The position numbers and the translations under genes were made by a program. Below the pieces are notes generated by a model. It had not been told where the DNA came from. It searched no databases and worked only from the letters and a program-made list of their open reading frames with translations. Positions 52,027 through 62,750 of a DNA stretch of 64,000 bases are shown here, piece by piece. Origin of the DNA: Smallanthus sonchifolius (lineage: Eukaryota; Streptophyta; Magnoliopsida; Asterales; Asteraceae); assembly GCA_023525975.1 (NCBI GenBank), contig CM042018.1:72857001-72921000 (forward strand), read 5' to 3'. Positions within the stretch are counted from its first letter, which is position 1. Every line of letters begins with the position of its first letter.

Positions 52027-55000
52027 TTAGCTAGAGGTTACAATAGTATCAATAAAGAGATGAGGGTACTTGAGCTTCATTTGGTCTTCTCGTTCCCAAG
52101 TGAACTCAGGACCACGCTTAGATTCCCAACGAACTTTGACAATAGGAATGCGACTTCGCTTGAGCTGTTTGACTTCGCGATCCATAATTTCCACCGGTTT
52201 CTCAACGAAGTGCATCGTTTCATCAATGCGCACGTCGTCAAGCGGTATATGGAGATTTTCATCAGCGAGACACTTCTTCAGATTAGATATATGAAATGTA
52301 GGATGCACATTGCCAAGAGATGGAGGTAACTCGAGCTTGTAGGCCACCTTCCCAATCCTTTCAAGGATCTTGAATGGACCAACATAACGAGGTGCTAACT
52401 TGCCTTTTTTTCCAAAACGGATCACACCCTTCCACGGAGACACCTTAAGAAGAACAAGATCACCGACTTGGAATTCCAAGGGTTTTCGACGTTTGTCGGC
52501 ATAACTCTTTTGCCGACTCCTCGCTACTCGAATATTGTCACGGATTTGAATAATCTTGTCGGATGTTTCTTGAATTAACTCGGGACTGGTGATTTGTGCT
52601 TCACCAATCTCGTTCCAACAGATAGGAGAACGACACTTGCGACCATAGAGAGCTTCGAATGGAGCCATGTTGATACTTGTGTGGTAGCTATTGTTGTACG
52701 AAAACTCAATAAGGGATAAATGTGAATCCCAATTGCCACCAAAATCGATTACACAAGCTCTAAGCATGTCTTCAAGAGTTTGGATTGTTCGCTTGGTTTG
52801 ACCATCAGTTTACGGATGGTAGGCCGTGCTCAAATCCAATCGAGTACCAAGAGCCTTTTGGAGAGATTTCCAAAATCGAGAAGTGAACCGGGCGTCTCGC
52901 TCAGATATTATGTTCAAAGGAACACCATGACGGCTCACGATTTCGTCGATGTAAATTCGGGCTAGTTTCTCAACCCAATAGTCTTCACGAATAGGCAAGA
53001 AATGAGCAGATTTGGTGAGTCAATCAATGATCACCCAAATACTATCATATCCACTCGAGGTGCGAGGGAGTTTGGTAATAAAATCCATAGCTAGATTCTC
53101 CCATTTCCACACGGGAATTTCGGGTTGTTCGAGTAAACCAGATGGACGTTGATGTTCGGCTTTGACTTTGGAACAAGTTAAGCATTTGGCCACATAAAGA
53201 GCAATGTCTTTCTTCATACCGGGCCACCAATAAAGTTGGCGAAGATCTTGGTACATTTTATCCGCACCAGGATGAAAAGAATAACGAGTCTTATGAGCCT
53301 CGTTCATGAGAAATGTACGGAGATCATCGCGATCGGGAATCCAAATATGGTTCAAGTAATAGAGTAAGCCATTGGGCTTTGATTCAAGAAGGAGTTCAAC
53401 ACCACATGACATTTCTTCGTACATATTACCCTCGGTTACCGAGACGTGTTGAGCTTCTAAGATACGGGTTTGAATATCGGTTTGAATACAGGCACAATGA
53501 AGCATAACATGGTCCTTTCGACTCAAAGCATCGGCTACAACATTCGCTTTGCCGGGATGGTAACGAATCTCGCAGTCATAGTCGTTAAGGAGTTCGATCC
53601 AACATCGTTGCCTCATATTAAGTTCTTTTTGGTTGAAAATATGTTGAAGACTTTTGTGGTCGGTGAACACCACACATTTCGTGCCATATAGGTAATGTCT
53701 CCAAATCTTTAACGCGAATACGACCGCACCCAACTCGAGATCGTGCGTCGTATAATTCTTCTCATGAACTTTGAGTTGCCTAGATGCATAAGCGATTACT
53801 TCGCCTCGTTGCATGAGGACACAACCAAGAACTTGGTTAGAAGCATCACAATAGACAACTAAATCATCATTTCCATCGGGGAGAGTCAATATGGGAGCAT
53901 TGCACAACTTTTGCTTGAGGGTTTGGAAAGCTTCTTCTTGTTTCAGTCCCCATTCATAAGTCTTACCCTTGTGGGTCAAAGCGGTAAGAGGGACAGCAAT
54001 CTTTGAGAAGTTTGAGATGAAACGACGATAATAACCCGCAAGACCAAGAAATGAACGAACTTCGGTAGGAGTCTTCGGGGCATTCCAATTCTTAACCGTT
54101 TCAATCTTAGCAGGATCAACATGAATACCCTTGTCGTTGACGATGTGACCAAGAAATTGAACTTCTTTTAGCCAAAATTCGCATTTGGAGAATTTGGCAT
54201 ATAGTTGTTCTTTTCTCAAGAGGTCCAAAACCAGTCTAAGGTGTTGTTCGTGATCGGCTTTAGTCTTGGAATAGATTAAGATATCGTCAATGAAGACAAT
54301 CACGAATTTATCAAGGTACGGTTTGCACACACGATTCATAAGATCCATGAAAACTGCGGGTGCATTGGTTAACCCGAAAGGCATAACCATGAACTCGTAA
54401 TGACCATACCTTATTCGAAAAGCAGTCTTAGGAACGTCATCTTCTTGAACACGAAGCTGATGATAACCGGATCGAAGATCAATCTTTGAGAAACAAGTAG
54501 AACCTTGAAGTTGATCAAAGAGATCATCAATTCTAGGTAAGGGATAGCGGTTCTTGATAGTAAGCTTGTTAAGTTCACGGTAGTCAATACACATGCGAAA
54601 TGATCCATCCTTCTTCTTAACAAATAAGACGGGTGCACCCCACGGTGAATGACTTGGGCGAATGAAACCTTTGTCGGAGAGCTCTTGAAGTTGACTTGCA
54701 AGCTCTTGCATTTCGGAAGGTGCAAGACGATAAGGAGCTCTAGCAACGGGGTTAGCTCTAGGTATAAGATCAATACGGAACTCTACTTGACGAACGGGAG
54801 GAAGACCGGATAAATCCTTAGGAAAAACTTCGGGGAAATCCCGAATGATCGGAATGTCTTGGATACTCTTCTCCTTGACATCCTTTTGAACAATATGAGC
54901 TAAAAAAGCAATGTACTTCTTACGTAAGTACTTTTGAGCGGTAGTGCATGACATCAACTTAAGTCCCTTGCAAGGCTTTTCACCAAAAGCCCTTAAGGTT

Positions 55001-56567
55001 TCTCCCGATGGTAGCGGAATTCGGATACACTTTTCAAAGCAAATGACTTCGGCATGATGATTTGATAGCCAATCCATACCTATGATAATATCAAAGCTTC
55101 CTAGTGGAATTGGAACAAGGTTGATTGGGAATGAATGGTCATTTAGTTCTAAGGAGCAATCATAAATAATGGACTCAATGGTAAGGGAGTCACCATTTGC
55201 TATTTCAACGGTGAAGGTTTTCTCTAATTGGGATCGTGTCTTTGCAAGTAAAGGCTCAAAATTAAGTGACACAAAACTTTTATCGACACCGGTATCGAAC
55301 AAAATGGAGGCATATTGACTATTAACAAGGAACGTACCATTAACCACGTCGTTGTTGGCTTGAGCTTCGTTGGCGTTTATGTTGAACGCACGCCCACGAG
55401 CTCCACCTTGTATAGCATTTGCAAGTCTTGGACATTGATTACGAAAATGGTTCGGGTCACCACACTCATAACAAGCACACCCATTAGCAATGGCGGGAGC
55501 ACCTTGGTTAGCCACTTGAGGTACGGTTCGGTTTGGAGGGTTGACTTGGCCCGTAAGAGCTTTGGTCCTACAAACACTAACCGTATGACCATATCTCCCA
55601 CAATAAGTACAAAGGCGACATGGGATGTTTTGGGGATGATGGTAGTTGCAGGTGGCACAAAGTGGGTAAATTCCACCATATGGCTTTTTGACCGGTGCTT
55701 GAACCATAGGTGCAGCTTGGTTGACGGGAACAGCAGGAGTAACCACAGCAAAATTTCTAACTTTCCTCTTTGTATTATTGCGAGAGGGCTCGGTTGTGGC
55801 ATCTTTGTTGTGAGTAGGAGGGGTTACGGTTTCAGAAACTTTCTTAGAACCCTTTTTGGTAAGAGTTCCAGCTTTCACATGATTATCAGTTAAGGTAGCA
55901 GATAGACGAATAGCATCCTCCAGAGTAGCAGGATTTCTACCTAAGACAGTATCTTGGATTTGTTTTGGTAGCCCACCAATATACTTTTCTATACAACGGG
56001 ACAAAGAAGTGACCATGTGGGGCACGAGAAGACTCAACTCATGGAACCGAGTTGTATATGCTAAGCTTTCCCCACTATCTTGGGCAAGATCCCAAAATTC
56101 AGCTTCCAACTTTTTCACTTAATTTCGAGGGCAGAACTCCTTGGTCATAAGCCTTTTGACCTCATCCCAAGGTAAGGCCATAGCTATGTCAACACCCCTA
56201 TTTATTTTCTCCCCATTCCACCATGTAAGTGCCCGTTTTTGTAGGACACTTGTAGCATGACGAACACGGAGGTTGTCGGGACAGTCACTATTGAGAAAGG
56301 TATTCTCAATGCTTTCGAACCATTGAGGAAGTCCTGTAGCTCCTTCGGTGCCATAGAACTTTAGGGGATTGCACGAGTTGAAGTGCTTGAAGGTGCATTG
56401 AGATGGATTGTTACCACCATTTCCACCATTATTAGCACTGTTGCTTCCATTTCCACCATTGTTGCCATTGGCGCACCATTGGCTTGGGTGAGTTGTGTCA
56501 CCAATTGGGTAAGAATAGCAGCAATGTCGGTGTTGGCGTTGGTTGCGGGAGCACGACGAGGAGGCAT
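52027..56567 (-). pseudogene. Ty3-D' Gag-Pol, nearly intact but with an integrase active-site change
   Basis: Gag starts at ATG 56567 (MPPRRAPATNANTDIAAILT). A frameshift near 56470 and a TAA at 56121-56119 break its N-terminal half. From 56118 to 53020 1032 codons are open: Gag knuckles (CRLCTYCGRYGHTVSVC, CYECGDPNHFRNQC), protease DTGVDKSF, RT with FIDDILIY intact, RNase H, and the integrase zinc domain. The same frame continues through TGA 53022-53020 and TAA 52812-52810 to the TAA at 52029-52027. In integrase the catalytic motif reads IISERDARF: codon 52902-52900 is GAG where Ty3-D has GAT (Asp). A chromodomain-like tail (PVEIMDREVKQLKRSRIPIV) ends the protein. Confidence 0.92.
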
Positions 56568-56790
56568 TCTACAGATTTTCACAAGACAAGAAAAATTGTA
56601 AGAACTTATGAGATTTGATAGGATTTAATAGAATGAGATAGCAAAATAAAATAGATATTCTTAGTTTGGATTGTACTCAAAAGTCACAAAATCACTTGAA
56701 TACCATGACACATTAAGGTTAATTAAACTTATATAATTTTTCAAGAAGACATGCTTTAGCCTATAAGTAAACACTCATCTCGGGAATTCC

Positions 56791-56843
56791 AGGAAAGCAT
56801 ACGGGTCCCTTGGTTGATTGGGATTTATGCGAAATGCTTTCCT
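56791..56843 (-). ncRNA. Conserved leader stem-loop, Ty3-D'
   Basis: The same 10-bp stem as at 46023-46075 in the other copy, with the loop sequence also conserved. A small frame over it (56975-56775; RTRAIWKGDTCIL, RKAFRINPNQPRDPYAFL) matches the frame at 45891-46106 in Ty3-D. Confidence 0.5.
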
Positions 56844-57256
56844 AGACAGAAGACCCAAAATACAGGTGTCACCCTTCCAGATTGCACGTGTCCTCAAATA
56901 ATTTAACAAGTTTAAAACCTTAACGAAGAAATAAAAATTTTTGAGATTTTTTTTTGTTTCAAGGATTTTCCACATGCTTAGAAAGGATAAAGATAGAAAA
57001 GAAGATAGAAATATTATGACGTTATATAGGAAAGGATATTATTTATTTAATTATTAAGAATATCCTAATAAGTCATGGATTTAAAACACATAAGTCATCA
57101 TAATGCAATAAGTAATCATACTAAACATGTAACATATAACATATAGCACATAGCATGTAACACATAGCCCAAAAATCATGAAGCACATTATAAGTGGGTG
57201 TCCTAAAGTTATAGTCTAGGTCAAGGTGTCTAATAACCTAATTCCCTATAACCAAG

Positions 57257-57268
57257 GCTCTGATACCA
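57257..57268 (-). other. Primer binding site, initiator tRNA-Met type (Ty3-D')
   Basis: The minus strand reads TGGTATCAGAGC three bases from the LTR edge at 57272. Confidence 0.93.
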
Positions 57269-58310
57269 ATCTGTCGATGGCGGAATCATCGGGGCGGGAC
57301 ATGTAAGACTGTTCATAGCACATGGTTGACTAAATTGAAATATATTAAAGTTAAATTTCCATTACAAATAATCCAAGTACAAAATCATGTTCAAACAAGA
57401 AACATAAAACAACTCATAAAATTCTTGATTTAAATTGCTAAGTCCAAATCCTATGTTGAACACGTCTTGAATCAATCTCACATATTGGGGCCTGAAACAT
57501 TAATAAAATAAAGTCAACTAAAAAGTTGGTGAGTATAACACAGTTGTATGTAGATAGCATATAGTTGAAAACAAATCCTTTACATATCATGATAAATAAG
57601 GCATTTATGGGGAGCAGCTATTGTCTAACCATGTACAATCAAACCTTGTAACTAGCATGCAAAAAATTGTATTGTCGGTTTCAATCACCGCGTACCATGG
57701 GTGGGTTTGTCAGACTCAATAGATCCATCATTGAAAACCGTCGGCCTGTATAGTTAATGATTGCACATAATTGCATACAAAGGTTAGCACACCTAGCACT
57801 CGGGCATGAAGCTCAAATTTGCACACATGAAAGTAAATAGGATTTGTACTTTGTGTTGTTTGTGTAAATGTAATGTGTAATGTGTAATGTGTATAGAGTT
57901 CATGTTCCACCCCAAAAGTGTAAAAGAGTAAAAAGGGGTTGTGGATACTCACTTGGTATGGAAGTGTAGCTAACAAAGATTATAGATAGCAAATATGATC
58001 CTCGAAATGCACAATTTAACCTAAAGAGTAATGTTTATAAATAAATAAATGATTTTGATTTAAAATGTAAATTAAATAAAAAATCATTATCTTATTTATT
58101 TATAAATTTTGTAACTTAATTATTTAAAATATCATTTAAGTGTAAGATAATAAATATAAATTTAATTTTCATGAACTTTTAAATAAATTATATTTATGCC
58201 AAGATTAAACTTTTAACCCATTTTTAAATACAGAAAACATATTTTTATAAAATCAAAACATTTATTGATCGAAAAGTGTAAAATTATAATTCTGTTACAA
58301 TTTCTGAGTA

Positions 58311-58595
58311 CCACACGACCGTGCCTCGGAAGGGCACGATCGTGCTCAAGCCAGGGGCGCGACCGCGCTAGTCGGGGCACGACCGGGTTGATCAACAGAG
58401 GGCACAAAACTAGACCAGTCAACAGGCACGACCATGCCTTGGCCCGGCACGGTCGTGTCTATGATCTTTAGACACAACAGAGACTAGCCCAGAGGGCATG
58501 ACAAGGTCTGGACAGGATGACACGACCGCGCTGCTAATCGGCACGACCGCGTTTCATGAGGCACGGCCGCGCTAGATGATTAGCGCGACCGTGTC
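58311..58595. repeat. GGCACGACCGTGCC palindrome array, distal, Ty3-D' right LTR
   Basis: Counterpart of 50191-50475 with the same unit order and a few point changes. Confidence 0.9.
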
Positions 58596-59206
58596 TCTTC
58601 CAAATCAGACACGAATTGAACAATTCTTGTATTTATAGTGTTGGAATTGATAGAGCTTTTTATTACTGAGTCGATACGAGTCTATTAGTATAAATTAATT
58701 GTATGTAACTCGTGTTTAAGAGTGAAATCGATTAAATCCTTTTTATTAAAAATATAAGTTCTGATTCGGACGATTTCTGTAATGAAAGCCCAGATTGATA
58801 GGGGGCTTTTGATATATGGACCGAAACGAAAGGGAGGGATGATTCAATTACCTCAAACAGAAAGTAATCGATAGCGATCGGTAGGAGGGAATTCCGGCGT
58901 CGACGGTAGCGGCTTCCGGCGACTTCGGTTGCAATTCCGGCTAGGCCAGAGAGTCCAGAGACTTGACGAGATTCAGGAGATGCGAATTCCTTTCTTGATT
59001 GGGAGGATTTAGGTTCAGAGGAGGATTCGAGTTTTTTTTTTGCTTGAATTGCTTGAGAGAGATTTCGAGATTGATGGTATGAAACTGAAGCGTTTGTGAA
59101 ATTTGAAAATGGTAATACATTCGTTAAGGGGAAAAGAAACGTATGGATATTACGGATTCGAACGATCGGGTAATTAAAGTTGCAGTTACGTTTCAGCTGT
59201 TTCACA

Positions 59207-59330
59207 GGCGCGACCGTGCCTAAATATGACACGTCCGTGCTTAGGCATCGGGCGCGATCGTTCCAGGACCAGTCGCGCGATCGTGCTGAGGCACTTGGCG
59301 CGACCGTGCCAGGACGAAGCACGACCGTGC
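59207..59330. repeat. GGCGCGACCGTGCC palindrome array, proximal, Ty3-D' right LTR
   Basis: Counterpart of 51089-51213; same six units. Confidence 0.9.
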
Positions 59331-59578
59331 TAGACTAGGGTTTCTTGACATTTTTCAACTTTAGTCCTTGACTTTTTCAGGTTTAATGTGTTTGAATTAA
59401 ATAGTTTCTTGCATAGTGTTTAAATGTATATAATCGAGCAAAACTTGTAAATTTGTATTGAATCATTGCATTTCGTTTAAGGTAAGTAAAATAATAAGGC
59501 AGTGCACGAACATTGAATTTGAAATTGCATTACATTGAATCGAAATATGAATACTAAATTCCGATATGTTACAAGGTG

Positions 59579-61456
59579 TGCAATGCTCCTATTTTGACTC
59601 TCCCTGATGGGAATAAAGATCTAGTTGTCTACTGTGATGCTTCCAACCAAGGTCTCGGTTGTGTCCTCATGCAATGAGGCAAAGTAATCGCTTATACATC
59701 AAGACAACTCAAGATTCACGAGAAGAATTATACGACGCACGATCTCGAGTTGGGTGCGGTCGTATTCGCATTAAAGATTTGGAGACATTACATCTATGGA
59801 ACAAAATGTGTGGTGTTCACCGACCACAAAAGTCTCCAACACATCTTCAACCAAAAGGAACTCAATATGAGGCAATGACGTTCGGTTTAACTCCTTAACG
59901 ACTATGACTGTGAGTTTCGTTACCATCCCGGCAAAGCGAATGTTGTACCCGACGCTTTGAGTCAAAAAGACCATGTCATGCTTCAATGTGTCCGAATCCA
60001 AACCGACATTCAAAACCGTATCTTAGAAGCTCAACACGTCTCAATCACCGAGGGTAACATGTACGAGGAAATGTCGTGTGGTGTTGAACTTCAGCTTGAA
60101 TCAAAACCCAATGGCATACTTTAATACTTGAACCGTATTTGGGTTCCCGATCGCAATGATCTCCGTGCATTTCTCATGAACGAGGCTCATAAGACTCGTT
60201 ATTCTATTCATCCTGGTGCGGATAAAATGTACCAAGATCTTCGCCAACAATATTGGTGGCCTGGTATGAAGAAAGACATTGCTCTCTATGTTGCCAAATG
60301 TCTAACTTGCTCCAAAGTCAAAGCCGAACACCAACGTCCTTCCGGTTTACTTGAACAACCAGAAATTCCCATGTGGAAATGGGAAAATTTAGCTATGGTC
60401 TTCATTACCAAACTCCATCGCACCTCAAGTGGTTGTGATAGCATTTGGGTGATCATTGACCGTCTCACCAAATCTGCTCATTTCTTGCCTATCCGTGAAG
60501 ACTATCGGGTTGAGAAACTAGCCCGAATTTACATTGACGAAATTGTGAGCCGTCACGGTGTCCCCTTAAACATAATCTCCGATAGAGATGCTCGGTTCAC
60601 CTCTCGTTTTTTGCAATCTCTCCAAACTGCTCTTGGTACACGATTAGATTTGAGCACGACCTACCATCCCCAAACTGATGGCCAGACCGAGCGAACAATC
60701 CAAAATCTTGAGGATATGCTTAGAGCTTGTGTAATTGATTTTGGTGGCAATTGAAATTCACATCTATCCCTAATCGAGTTCTCCTATAATAATAGCTACC
60801 ACACGAGTATCAACATGGCTCCATTTGAAGATCTCTATGGTCGCAAGTGTTGTTCTCCTATCTGTTGGAACGAGATTGGTGAAGCACAATTCACCGGTCC
60901 TGAGCTAATTCAAGAAACATCCGACAAGATTATCCAAATCCGTGACAACATTCGAGTAGCGAGAAGTCGGCAAAAGAGTTATGCCGACAAACGACGAAAA
61001 CCCTTGGAATTCCAAGTCGGTGACCTTGTTCTTCTAAAGGTGTCTCCGTGGAAGGGTGTGATCCATTTTGGAAAGAAAGGAAAGTTAGCACCTCGCTATG
61101 TGGGTCCATTTAAGATCCTTGAAAGGATTGGGAAAGTGGTTTACAAACTCGATTTACCTCCATCACTTGGCAATGTGCATCCTACTTTCCACGTGTCTAA
61201 TCTGAAGAAATGTCTTGCTGATGAGAATCTCCACATACCTCTTGACGATGTGCACATTGACGAAACGATGCACTTCGTTGAGAGACCAGTGGAAATCATA
61301 GATCGCAAAGTCAAACAGCTCAAACGAAGTCGTATTCCTATTGTAAAAGTTTGTTCGGAATCTAAACGTGGTCCTGAGTTTACTTGGGAACGAGAGGACC
61401 AAATGAAGCTCAAGTACCCCCATCTCTTCACTGATGCCGTCGCCTCCACTAGCTAA
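59579..61456 (+). pseudogene. Ty3-D Pol, second part (RNase H-integrase-chromodomain-like tail)
   Basis: Continues the frame cut at 48929: LTLPDGNKDLVVYCDASNQG, VFTDHKSLQHIFNQKELNMR, then integrase zinc domain (HKTRYSIHPGADKMYQDLRQ), MVFITKLHR, IISDRDARFTSRF with the Asp kept, and GQTERT. The tail (KILERIGKVVYKLDLPPSLG; VEIIDRKVKQLKRSRIPIVK) ends at TAA 61454-61456. Stops interrupt at about 59676, 59878, 59893, 60122 and 60752. In the first integrase motif, MDFITK has become MVFITK, so the first catalytic Asp is Val. Non-functional. Confidence 0.88.
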
Positions 61457-61474
61457 ATTTCGGGACGAAATTCC

Positions 61475-61490
61475 CTCAACATGGGGATAC
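61475..61490 (+). other. Polypurine tract of Ty3-D
   Basis: CTCAACATGGGGATAC directly before the 3' LTR at 61491. Confidence 0.8.
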
Positions 61491-61731
61491 TGTAACATTT
61501 CTGATTTTCATTATCTGTATTTCAGTTCAATATGATACATTTCAAACCCCATTTTAGTACTCTGACTTGTTCTATTCGTACCAACAATTAAATACTATGT
61601 TTCAATGCAAATCCGTAAATTTTACACGAGTATATCCTATTAAAATTCTAAATAAGTTTATAATTATATAAATTTGTCAAAACTGAAATGTACAAGGACT
61701 GATCTTAACAAATAAACAAGAAACCCTAATA

Positions 61732-61836
61732 GGCACGGTCGCGCCTCGTTCTGGCACGGTCGCGCCAAGTGTCTTGGCACGGTCGCGTGCCTTGCTTTAG
61801 AACGGTCGCGCCCGGTGCTTAGGCACGGTCGCGCCG
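61732..61836. repeat. GGCACGGTCGCGCC palindrome array, proximal, Ty3-D 3' LTR
   Basis: Counterpart of 43769-43872, with CATGGTC restored to CACGGTC and AACAGTC to AACGGTC. Confidence 0.9.
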
Positions 61837-62448
61837 CTCATCAACTGAAACATAAATGCAGCCTTTAATCACGGAATCGTTTGATTTCGTAACTGTTGCG
61901 CACGTTTCTACCATTAACAACCAAATTAAGAATTTTAAACATCGTATTTACAACAAATAAACCCAATTATACCGATTCCTCTCAAAACGTCAACCCACTT
62001 TTGCAAGACCACGAATTCCTCCATTACGATCCAAGTTATCTCAAGAAAACACACGATACCCACTACTCGATCCTCTCTAAGGCTTCTGAACACGTGAATT
62101 AGCCGGAGCTGCAGCAACGGACACCGGAAACCAAACCCGTCGCCGCCGAACTCGTTTCTACCACGCGCTATCGATTAATCATCTTTTCGGGTAATTGAAA
62201 TCTTCCACACTTTCCTTTTAGTCTATAGATCAAAAGCCCTAACCTAATTTGGGCTTACAATATCCAATTTAACACGGACCCGAATCTAGGGTTCATTCTA
62301 AAATGGTTTAATCGAACCCTGCTTTGAACACGTTTTAAATACAATTAAACTATACAAAAAGACTCGTAATAACCTAATGGTTGAAAGCCCTATGATTCCA
62401 AACATCATTATAATAAGAAATAGCAAATTCGTTTCTGTTTTGGAACGA

Positions 62449-62750
62449 ACACGGTCGCGCTAGTCTTCTAGCGCGGTCGTGCTTCATGAGACACGGTCGT
62501 GCCAATACCAGCGCAGTCGTGCCTCACACACTCAGACCCGGTCATGCCTCTTGGCTAGACTTGGTCGTGCCTCAGAACCCTAGACACGGTCGTGCCTGGC
62601 CCAGACATGGTCGTGCCTGGCCCAGACACGGTCGTGCCTAGTGAACAGCTTCGTTATGCCTTTTGTTTGATCAACACGGTCGTGCCCTGACTAGCACGGT
62701 CGCGTCCGTGGTTCTAGCACGATCGTGCTTGGTGCCAGACACGGTCGTGT
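62449..62750. repeat. GGCACGGTCGTGCC palindrome array, distal, Ty3-D 3' LTR
   Basis: Counterpart of 44488-44766 with one more unit near 62605, showing copy-number change between LTRs of one element. Confidence 0.9.

Larger units (their letters stand above)
48930..59573 (-). mobile_element. Ty3-D': second member of the Ty3-D family, inserted in Ty3-D RNase H
   Basis: 10,644 bp, minus strand, with LTRs 48930-51455 and 57272-59573. It is flanked by 5-bp duplications AGTTG (48925-48929) and AGGTG (59574-59578), one mismatch. Removing the element and one duplication restores the outer RNase H reading (QKLCNAPILTLPDG). LTRs differ at about 34 of 2,290 positions by eye (~1.5%). Two LTR deletions and a solo Ty1 LTR are internal to it. 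Confidence 0.95.
57272..59573 (-). repeat. Ty3-D' 5' LTR (right copy)
   Basis: Begins TGTCGATGGCGG, having lost 10 bases (ACACCCCGAC) of the left copy's end, and finishes ATGTTACA. 2302 bp. About 200 AT-rich bases present in the left copy are missing near 58033. Arrays at 58311-58595 and 59207-59330. Confidence 0.93.

Noticed and set aside
3035..57268. tRNA-like TGGTATCAGAGC matches
   Set aside because: Only 12-base primer sites beside LTRs. No cloverleaf or promoter boxes, so not tRNA genes.
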